A stretch of 7,280 bases of DNA from Prosthecobacter sp. (GTDB lineage Bacteria > Verrucomicrobiota > Verrucomicrobiia > Verrucomicrobiales > Verrucomicrobiaceae): NCBI GenBank assembly GCA_025869455.1, contig JAOZVT010000689.1, positions 1 through 7,280 on the forward strand. The letters are read 5' to 3'. A program made the translations under genes and the position numbers. Shown here in pieces: positions 1 to 5,559 of the stretch. Under the pieces are notes generated by a model. The model was not told the DNA's origin and ran no database searches. It saw only the letters and a list, made by a program, of their open reading frames with translations. The first letter of the stretch is position 1; each line of letters starts with the position of its first letter.

Positions 1-18
1 CTGTTTGCAAGGAAGGTG

Positions 19-59
19 AAACAGCGTGCTCAGTCTTTTTCAGTCTCAGCACGCTGTTT
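19..59 (-). terminator. Hairpin terminator downstream of the isomerase-like gene
   Basis: A perfect 12-bp inverted repeat (19-30 and 48-59, arm AAACAGCGTGCT) encloses a 17-nt loop. It begins 14 bp after the TAA stop of the minus-strand gene at 74-979, which is where a terminator would sit. Both arms end in TTT when read outward, and there is no long U tract on either strand (TTTT then GGGG on plus, TTT then CACC on minus). It could therefore be a weak or bidirectional terminator, or an mRNA 3'-end stabiliser. The loop holds two copies of CAGTCT (31-36 and 41-46). Confidence 0.6.
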
Positions 60-73
60 TGGGGAATGACAGC

Positions 74-979
74 TTAGCTCCAGCCCATCCATTCCTTGAG
101 CACTTTGAGATCACGCACGTGGGCGTCGCGGCATTCTTTGAGGAAGGCGGCTTCCTTGGCGTTGCCTTTGAGGTACTCGACGTGGAGGGAAATGGGACCG
201 GAGTAGCCACTTTTGGCGAGCATTTTGGCGAAGTCAGGATTGACCTGGCCTTGGCCAAGTGGGCAGCCTTCGGCTTTGCGCCCTTTCCACTGGAAGTCTT
301 TGAAATAAATACCGCCCCAGTGGTCTTCGGTGAGTTTGGCATTCAGGGGCCAGGATGAGCCGCCTTCGACCGTGGCGTGGTAGATGTCAAAAACGAAGGC
401 GAACTGCTCTGGGGTGTATTCGCGCATGATGGAATACATGTCCCAGATCGGGGCCGCGAAGTAGTCTTTGCCGGAATGGTTTTGAAAAAGAGGCTGGATG
501 CCCAGCTCTGAGCTGAGCTGGACCAGGTCTTTGATCTTCGGGCGGATCTCCTGGAGCTGTGGCCAGATGGGCTTGCTCAGGTCGTATTTGAAATAGCTCA
601 TGCGATAGCGCTTCACCCCCAGGGCGGCGGCGGTGCGGAGGACTTTTTCCGTGAGCTGCTCTTCACTGACCTCATTGATACCAGAGGTCATGATGGTGAG
701 CTCCAGGCCTTGTGTTTTGAGGGCATCAACAAGTTTTGGCAATTCGGTCTCGACGGCTTCAGGCTCAATGTGACCTTTGGGGCGAATGGGAGCTTCAATG
801 CCATCCACGCCCATTTCTGCGGCCAGGCTGGCGATCTCGTTGAAAGGGAGGCCTTGGAGGTGCTTGGTGAAGAAGCAGAGCTTATTGACCCGGGGTGTGG
901 CGGCGAATGAGGTGCCACTAAGGGCAAGGGAACCACCGAAAAGGGCGGCATTTTTGAGGAAGGAGCGGCGGTCTGGCAT
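74..979 (-). CDS. Tat-exported sugar phosphate isomerase/epimerase-like TIM-barrel protein
   Basis: This is a 301-aa protein of the xylose isomerase-like TIM-barrel family (COG1082 type), whose members isomerise or epimerise sugars and related polyols, usually with a divalent metal. Residues 1-27 form a twin-arginine signal: RRSFLKN at 4-10, a hydrophobic stretch, then SGTSFAA, so the mature enzyme is probably periplasmic. The barrel follows from about residue 32. MGVDGIEAP (56-64) is the first active-site strand. FQNHSG (165-170), FVFDIYHA (195-202), IYFKDFQW (224-231) and LHVEYL (265-270) are the late strands that carry metal and substrate ligands, with D198 and E268 the likeliest. The reading frame is open to an ATG at 1132, but the start at 979 is preferred because it places the Tat motif at the N terminus. 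No Shine-Dalgarno is seen at this start. Such exported paralogues are numerous in Verrucomicrobia and Planctomycetes, and the substrate cannot be read from sequence. The gene is divergent from nuoA and stands alone. Confidence 0.85.
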   Translation of the reverse strand: MPDRRSFLKNAALFGGSLALSGTSFAATPRVNKLCFFTKHLQGLPFNEIASLAAEMGVDGIEAPIRPKGHIEPEAVETELPKLVDALKTQGLELTIMTSGINEVSEEQLTEKVLRTAAALGVKRYRMSYFKYDLSKPIWPQLQEIRPKIKDLVQLSSELGIQPLFQNHSGKDYFAAPIWDMYSIMREYTPEQFAFVFDIYHATVEGGSSWPLNAKLTEDHWGGIYFKDFQWKGRKAEGCPLGQGQVNPDFAKMLAKSGYSGPISLHVEYLKGNAKEAAFLKECRDAHVRDLKVLKEWMGWS

Positions 980-1148
980 GGTAAGTGAGAGAACCCTACC
1001 CAGGCTTGGAATCTTACAAGCCATCAAACAACGGATTGAATAGGGGGCAAAACGTGAGCTTTCGGGAGGTGCTTGGTCAGCTGGAGCCTGAGGAGTTGGA
1101 AAATGACAAGTTCTGAATGCGGGAAAAGGCATGCCGCAGCCCGGCCTC

Positions 1149-1177
1149 TTGACGCTGCGCTTTGGGTCGGCTATTAC
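1149..1177 (+). promoter_or_regulatory. Sigma-70-type promoter of nuoA
   Basis: TTGACG (1149-1154, 5 of 6 to consensus) is separated by exactly 17 bp from TATTAC (1172-1177, 4 of 6). Transcription would start near 1184, leaving an untranslated leader of only about 14 nt before the ATG at 1198. An 8-bp palindrome GGCATGCC lies at 1128-1135, just upstream of the -35 box; it may be chance. The rest of the 218-bp divergent region (980-1197) shows no ORF or strong dyad, and I could not identify a convincing promoter for the minus-strand isomerase gene in it. Confidence 0.55.
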
Positions 1178-1197
1178 TCCGCGCCCCTTTTCCTGTC

Positions 1198-1572
1198 ATG
1201 ACTGAGAACTATCTCCCCGTCCTTTTGCAAATCGTCCTCGCGGGCGGTTTTGCTGGTGCCACTTTGCTGCTTTCAGTTTTGCTCGGGAAGTCGGCCAAGC
1301 GAAACGTCATCAAAGACAGTGCTTATGAGTGCGGCATGCTTCCTCTCAGTGAGGGCCAACCTCGATTCAGCGTGAAGTTTTACGTCGTGGCGATGCTCTT
1401 TGTGTTGTTCGATATCGAGGTGGTTTTCCTGTATCCAGGCGCGGTTATCTATAAGGATTATCTGGCCACCTTTGGCGTGGGTATCGCATGGGCGGCCCTG
1501 GGTTTCATCAGCATCTTGGGCGTGGCTTTCCTGTATGCCTGGCGCAAGGGTGTGCTGAATTGGAAGAACTGA
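1198..1572 (+). CDS. nuoA: NADH-quinone oxidoreductase subunit A (NuoA)
   Basis: This is a 124-aa membrane subunit of respiratory complex I, the homologue of mitochondrial ND3. It sits at the junction of the peripheral and membrane arms and takes part in coupling quinone reduction to proton pumping. Three transmembrane helices are visible at about 6-29, 62-80 and 92-116. The long loop between helices 1 and 2 contains the family signature YECG (43-46), followed by RFSVKFYVVAM (56-66) and FDIEVVFLYP (71-80) with the conserved acidic residues D72 and E74. Gly81 stands where many homologues have Trp. The length is normal for NuoA. The start at 1198 is chosen because it gives the family N terminus and lies just downstream of the promoter at 1149-1177; an in-frame TTG at 1162 would overlap that promoter. 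No Shine-Dalgarno is seen. Normally nuoB follows nuoA, but here a Dabb-fold gene follows after 10 bp, so the other Nuo subunits must be encoded elsewhere. Confidence 0.95.
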   Translation: MTENYLPVLLQIVLAGGFAGATLLLSVLLGKSAKRNVIKDSAYECGMLPLSEGQPRFSVKFYVVAMLFVLFDIEVVFLYPGAVIYKDYLATFGVGIAWAALGFISILGVAFLYAWRKGVLNWKN

Positions 1573-1582
1573 TCGTCTCTGC

Positions 1583-1900
1583 ATGATCGCCTACCTCAGT
1601 CTTTATAAGCTCAGACCCGAGGTCACGGAGGAAAAGCTGGAGGAGATGATGTCGCGCACGCGCATGGCGCTGCTGCGTGTGCCTGAGGTGCTGACCGTGA
1701 AAACGGGGAAGCGTGTCAATCCCAGTGATCCCTACCCCTGGTTTGTTTACCTGGAAGTGGAAAGCATGGACAAGCTGGCGATCTGCCAGGATGACCCGCA
1801 TTACATCAAATTCCGCGAAGATGTCCTGAAGCCCAATGTGGCGGAGCAGGAGGCAACTGCCTTTGAAATGGAGCCGCGCAAGGATGTGAAGTACTCCTAG
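1583..1900 (+). CDS. Dabb-family (stress-responsive alpha/beta-barrel) protein
   Basis: This is a 105-aa soluble protein resembling the Dabb family (dimeric ferredoxin-like alpha/beta barrel). The pattern seen is strand IAYLSLYKLRPEVTEEKLEEM (2-22), helix to about residue 30, VPEVLTVKTGKRV (33-45), strand WFVYLEVESMDKLAICQDDP (53-72) and HYIKFREDVLKPNVAEQEA (73-91). This matches the family layout of an opening beta strand with 'KL+P.V', a Val-Pro-x-Val turn, and the 'hp.H..F...v.P.v' helix before a last strand (FEME, 94-97). Family members are small and mostly uncharacterised; some plant members are stress-induced and some bacterial ones are cyclases or monooxygenase-like, so no reaction can be assigned. 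The canonical first-strand His of many members is absent (Ala3). It lies 10 bp after nuoA with no promoter visible between, so the two are probably co-transcribed. No Shine-Dalgarno is evident. Confidence 0.82.
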   Translation: MIAYLSLYKLRPEVTEEKLEEMMSRTRMALLRVPEVLTVKTGKRVNPSDPYPWFVYLEVESMDKLAICQDDPHYIKFREDVLKPNVAEQEATAFEMEPRKDVKYS

Positions 1901-1912
1901 CCTGATCAGGTG

Positions 1913-3115
1913 CTAAAACTTCACGGTGATCTGGGCAGCAAAGAGATGATCTCCTTCTTCATCCTGGCCTGAGCGTTCGGCGATGCAGTATTGCAGCTTG
2001 GCCTGGAGGTGACGACTGAAGCGGTAGCCGAGTGAGAAGTCGGCGCGCCAGCCATCATTATCCCAGCCTGTACTCGTGCCGGGGAGATCGCCGAACCAAC
2101 TTTGATTCCATCGTGTCGCGAGCCACCATTGGGCATTGAGTTTACGTTTGGCTTCCAGGAATCCGCTGACGACTCTTACCGCGCCGATATTGGGGACTTC
2201 AAAGCGGCTGGTCATCAGTTCACTCCAGATTTGCCATTGATCGTGAGACCATGCGCCATCAATGCCAAAGGTCGTTTGATTAAAATCTCGGAAGCTACTG
2301 CCCGCAGGCAGGGATGATTGAGATTCCGCCATCATGTAAGGCCCGTGGCTGAAAGAGCTGCCGAGGTTCCACTCCGGTGATGGACGCCAGCCGAGGCGTC
2401 CTGTGTAGGTGGTGGAGTCCCAGCCGTTTTCCACGATGTCCCAGGAACGCGGTGCAGAGGCCAGAGCGGCATTTTTGATTTCAAAAGCATAGTCGAAAAC
2501 GCCGATTTGGCCGAAGATGGAAGCTCCGCTGGCATAAGAAGGTCCCCAGATGATGGGTAACCAGGTGCGGCGATTATCCGGCAGGTGGCGGCGGCCTGCG
2601 AATCCGGCCAGGGGTACTGCGGCATCATCACTAATGGGTAGCATGTCATTGTAGGCCATGGGGGAGGTGATGAAGGGATTCTCCCAGGAGAGGCGGCGTT
2701 CTGTCCAAGCTCCGAAAGAGGTGGCAAATTTGCCTAACCGGAAGTTGATCCAGCTTTGTTCCAGCGGTTTCCATTCGATGAAGTATTCATCCAAACTGGT
2801 GCGTCCATCTTGAGCAAACCCAGGATCAAAGCCACGATCCACCCGCATCTGGGCATGAGCATGGAGGTGTTCGGTGGCTTGGAGATCGAGGAAGAGAGTG
2901 AGACGTGGATTGAAAAAAAGGCCGTCATCCGTGTCTAGGAGACCCATCGCTGGGGTTTCTGGGGCGTAGAGTTCCAAATCAAGCAACCCGGAAAGATCAA
3001 TGCGGAAGGTTTGGTTAGGCGTGGCTAAAGTGAGGTTGTCGTCCAGGGCGTTGAGAAACTCCTGGGCACTGGCGGAGACTGTGAAAAGGCAGAGACAGAC
3101 TAGGATGATTTTCAT
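1913..3115 (-). CDS. Outer-membrane beta-barrel porin-like protein
   Basis: This is a 400-aa exported protein. Residues 1-17 form a classical Sec signal ending ASA before Gln18. The rest is rich in alternating amphipathic strands with many Trp, Tyr and Phe residues, and it ends QITVKF with a C-terminal Phe, the usual recognition signal for beta-barrel insertion into the outer membrane. It follows a porin plan: FNPRLTLFLDLQ (68-79), LDEYFIEWKP (108-117), then INFRLGKFATSFG (123-135) and SWENPFI (143-149), a segment resembling phosphate-selective and other substrate-specific porins. I do not recognise a characterised substrate-specific family. Its ATG overlaps the TGA of the upstream cyclase by one base (TGATG), which suggests translational coupling, and it is the last gene of the three-gene operon. 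Likely role: passive uptake of, or a structural partner for, the ligand sensed or handled by its neighbours (inference). Confidence 0.77.
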   Translation of the reverse strand: MKIILVCLCLFTVSASAQEFLNALDDNLTLATPNQTFRIDLSGLLDLELYAPETPAMGLLDTDDGLFFNPRLTLFLDLQATEHLHAHAQMRVDRGFDPGFAQDGRTSLDEYFIEWKPLEQSWINFRLGKFATSFGAWTERRLSWENPFITSPMAYNDMLPISDDAAVPLAGFAGRRHLPDNRRTWLPIIWGPSYASGASIFGQIGVFDYAFEIKNAALASAPRSWDIVENGWDSTTYTGRLGWRPSPEWNLGSSFSHGPYMMAESQSSLPAGSSFRDFNQTTFGIDGAWSHDQWQIWSELMTSRFEVPNIGAVRVVSGFLEAKRKLNAQWWLATRWNQSWFGDLPGTSTGWDNDGWRADFSLGYRFSRHLQAKLQYCIAERSGQDEEGDHLFAAQITVKF

Positions 3116-4824
3116 CAGACGGCGGTGGTGGAAATGACCCGGAAGGCGGCCACGGGTTCAGCAAAACCCTTGAGCTTCAAAGGGTGGAGCGGTTGGGTTT
3201 GAAAAGTAGCTGGCAGCAGAGCCTGGGTCGCGGCATCTGCGATAATCTCGCCAGCGACAGCACTGCTGCATAGGCGGGCCGCTAGGTTGACGTGCTCTCC
3301 GACGACGGTGTAGTCGGCCCGGTTTTCTGCGCCTATACAACCTGCTACCACGGTGCCTGTGGCTATGCCAATGCCGATGCCCAATGGCTCTTGGCTATCG
3401 GCATTCAATCGATCACGTTCGGAAATCATTTCGAGGGCGCAATTGACGGCATTTTGTGCATCGTCACCATGGCTTGCAGGTGCGCCAAATAGGATCATGA
3501 GGGCATCTCCCGCAAATTGGTTGATCACACCATGCCAGCGGTAAACGACACGGGTCAAGGCTCCCATATGCGCATTGAGCAGGGCAATGACTTCACGCGG
3601 GTCACGTCCTGCACTGAGGGCGGTATAACCACGAATATCACAAAAGATGACGGTGACTTGGCGGAGCTCGCCGCCTAGCTGGATATTGCCCGCCATGAGC
3701 TGCTCAGCCACACGAGCATCTGCCACCATGCTGAGTACGGAGTGGTAGCGTTCTTTGAGCGCAAGACCTTCCGTCATGTCATTGAAGGACTCAGTTAGTG
3801 CGGCGAATTCGTTGGTTCGGCCACGGGTTAATCGAACTTGGAAGTTTCCTGCCCGCACTTCATTCGTGGCCTTCACTAGTTCACGGATGGGCTTGGCCAA
3901 CTGTGCCGCAAAAAACCAAGCCACAACGGAAGCTAAGCACAGGGCGATAAGGCCGATAGCAATCACGCGCAGGCGAAGCTCTTGCTGTTGGGTTTGCAGA
4001 TCAGCGAGGGAAAAAATGCTGACTAACCAGGTGGGTTGAAAATGAGACTTGGGATTGAGCAGGTGCAAATGTGCGTAGTGATCCACGCCGGCCACTTGAA
4101 AGGAAAAATCCAGTTGAGCCTGAGTGCCAATGGTGGCGAGTTGTCGGGTCATTTCAGTTTTAGTGAGCAGGGGAATGCCTTCGGAAAGAAGTCCTTCTTG
4201 AGTCCAAAATGCCGTCTGCATCTGTGGAGCGTTCGCATCCTCCACCTTGGGTATGAAACGGCGCACACTTTGGCCCAGGAAAAGGGTGCCTACCGTTTGA
4301 TCAAAGTTTCTGATCTGCATCGCTAGCACCCGATAAAACTGCTGTGAGCCATCTTCCGAAGAAAGGCTGACAAAACCCACCTGCGAATTGGGCTCATCTT
4401 CAGGGATGGCTTTGGCAGCCTGATTGAGCTGTGTTTCCAGGGAGGTTTCTACATCAGGGCTGAAGTGTCCTGTGCGAGTGCCTTCTGGCGGCGGCATGAG
4501 GCCCGTTTGGGTGCTCGCGAGCCGGAAGAAATCAAATTCCGCTAAACGCAATTCATCCACGGCTACCTTGTAGGTCTCTGGATCTCCTTCTTCCAGCGCA
4601 GCAAAAAGTCTGACGGAATCGGCCAAACGTGTGGCTTGCTGTTTGGCTAGCTGAAGTTGTGAATCCTGCTCCCGACGGAAAATCTCCATCTGCTGACGAA
4701 AGAGGGTATCCACCATGCGGCGGTAAGAAACGCTGTTTTGCGTCTGAGCTACCCAGAGAACGGCTACGGTGGTGCCCGCTACGACACCCAAGATGGCCTG
4801 TTGGAGCTTGGCGCGAAAAGTCAT
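3115..4824 (-). CDS. Membrane-bound HAMP-domain class III adenylate/guanylate cyclase
   Basis: This is a 569-aa inner-membrane signalling enzyme expected to make cAMP (or cGMP) from the nucleoside triphosphate. In order: a transmembrane helix (about 8-26), a periplasmic sensor region of about 255 residues (30-285, possibly Cache-like), a second transmembrane helix (286-308), a HAMP linker (about 308-360; KPIRELV at 311, FNDM at 347-350), and a class III catalytic domain (about 385-562). Catalytic residues are present: metal-binding D396 in FCDIRGYT and D440 in FAGDALM, and transition-state residues N513 and R517 in VNLAARL. The purine-specifying pair is unusual. T506 (DYTVVG) fits bacterial adenylate cyclases, but the usual Lys in the '(D/N)KF.GD' motif is Gln436 (INQFAGD). 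Nucleotide preference is therefore uncertain, although activity looks possible. It starts 16 bp after the stop of the cupredoxin-like gene and overlaps the porin-like gene by one base. No Shine-Dalgarno is seen at the start. Confidence 0.92.
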   Translation of the reverse strand: MTFRAKLQQAILGVVAGTTVAVLWVAQTQNSVSYRRMVDTLFRQQMEIFRREQDSQLQLAKQQATRLADSVRLFAALEEGDPETYKVAVDELRLAEFDFFRLASTQTGLMPPPEGTRTGHFSPDVETSLETQLNQAAKAIPEDEPNSQVGFVSLSSEDGSQQFYRVLAMQIRNFDQTVGTLFLGQSVRRFIPKVEDANAPQMQTAFWTQEGLLSEGIPLLTKTEMTRQLATIGTQAQLDFSFQVAGVDHYAHLHLLNPKSHFQPTWLVSIFSLADLQTQQQELRLRVIAIGLIALCLASVVAWFFAAQLAKPIRELVKATNEVRAGNFQVRLTRGRTNEFAALTESFNDMTEGLALKERYHSVLSMVADARVAEQLMAGNIQLGGELRQVTVIFCDIRGYTALSAGRDPREVIALLNAHMGALTRVVYRWHGVINQFAGDALMILFGAPASHGDDAQNAVNCALEMISERDRLNADSQEPLGIGIGIATGTVVAGCIGAENRADYTVVGEHVNLAARLCSSAVAGEIIADAATQALLPATFQTQPLHPLKLKGFAEPVAAFRVISTTAV

Positions 4825-4840
4825 TTCACGGTCGGGGTTA

Positions 4841-5485
4841 TTAGCGGGAGAGTTCCACCGGGGTAGTTTTTCCCTGTGTCACAGTGACCTTACTTTCGAT
4901 GCGTTTTTCGGAAGGCAGCAGGGCTTTGATTTCGTACTCCCCTGGCGGGATCCCTGAGATCTTGAACTGGCCTTTGGTATCCGTGACAGCAAACCAAGGT
5001 GTCTCTAGGACCAAGACACGGCAGCGCATGTGTTGATGGATTTCACAGTAGATTTTAACCAGGCCAGGTTTGTCAAAGGTGATGCGAGGGCTGGATTCGT
5101 CTTTGCGAAAGCGACCGAGGTCAAACCGACGGATTTTGGAATAACTAAAAACGTTGTGAAATTCGTCATCCTTATTCGGGAACTCTGCACTGGCACCTTT
5201 TTGCACTGCAATGACGGAGGGCCGAAATTGATAGCCGCTCTGCTGAATCTTCACGACTTCGCCAACGCGTGTTTGGGGATAGGTGATGCCGCTTTTTTCC
5301 AGCCAGACAATCGCACGCCCTGACTCCTCTGCCTGGATTGGTTTGATGGTCTTGGGCTTGTAGCCTGCATCGACAGCAGGCGGACGCGCCGTATCCAACA
5401 TGACACGGCCCTGCACGATGCCATCGGCAAGGGCAGGAAGAGTACCAAGGAGAACCGCCAGAGTGGTGAATAGCAGGGCCTTCAT
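4841..5485 (-). CDS. Exported cupredoxin-like protein with carboxypeptidase-regulatory-like C-terminal domain
   Basis: This is a 214-aa protein with a Sec signal peptide (1-20, ending PALA before Asp21), so it acts in the periplasm or at the envelope. The middle (about 75-160) resembles a plastocyanin/azurin-like cupredoxin domain. EFPNKDDEFHNVFS (101-114) supplies His110. YCEIHQHMR (146-154) supplies Cys147 and His150, with Met153 or His152 as the candidate axial ligand, giving a type 1 copper site. The C-terminal part (164-212; VTDTKGQFKISGIPPGEYEI at 167-186) is a carboxypeptidase-regulatory-like/transthyretin-type beta sandwich. Proteins of this build are often annotated 'methylamine utilization protein', but no mau genes are present and that function is not supported here. 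It is the first gene of an operon with the cyclase and porin-like genes. The CxxHxxM spacing is shorter than the CxxHxxxxM of plastocyanin, so copper binding needs proof. Confidence 0.8.
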   Translation of the reverse strand: MKALLFTTLAVLLGTLPALADGIVQGRVMLDTARPPAVDAGYKPKTIKPIQAEESGRAIVWLEKSGITYPQTRVGEVVKIQQSGYQFRPSVIAVQKGASAEFPNKDDEFHNVFSYSKIRRFDLGRFRKDESSPRITFDKPGLVKIYCEIHQHMRCRVLVLETPWFAVTDTKGQFKISGIPPGEYEIKALLPSEKRIESKVTVTQGKTTPVELSR

Positions 5486-5559
5486 CGCGGCCTATGAAAG
5501 CTGCGAATCATGCTGCTGCCAACACTTAAGCGAGGGGAAGCGCTGAGATGCTAAAGATC

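Noticed and set aside
26..358. Plus-strand open frame opposite the isomerase-like gene, and similar long antisense frames opposite the nagB-like gene (for example 6025-6492).
   Set aside because: They are mirror frames of well-supported genes, with no recognisable domain, start context or family similarity.
980..1132. N-terminal extension of the isomerase-like frame to an ATG at 1132.
   Set aside because: The extra 51 residues have no family similarity, and they would place the twin-arginine signal inside the protein.
1901..1910. Perfect 10-bp palindrome CCTGATCAGG between the convergent stop codons of the Dabb and porin-like genes.
   Set aside because: It has no loop and no U tract and does not extend further; a 10-bp palindrome of this kind can occur by chance, so it is not called a terminator or operator.
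4841..5485. Naming the cupredoxin-like gene as a methylamine utilization (mau) gene.
   Set aside because: No methylamine dehydrogenase subunits or maturation genes are nearby, and the visible domains support only a cupredoxin-like protein with a regulatory-like beta sandwich.
5493..5522. Possible minus-strand promoter for the cupredoxin-like gene: TTGGCA (5517-5522), 18-bp spacer, TTCATA (5493-5498), which would give a leaderless mRNA.
   Set aside because: The -10 box matches only about two of six consensus bases, and the operon could also be read through from the nagB-like gene 74 bp upstream.
5529..5543. Short inverted repeat AGCG/CGCT in the gap between the nagB-like and cupredoxin-like genes, as a terminator.
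   Set aside because: The stem is only about four base pairs with no following U tract.
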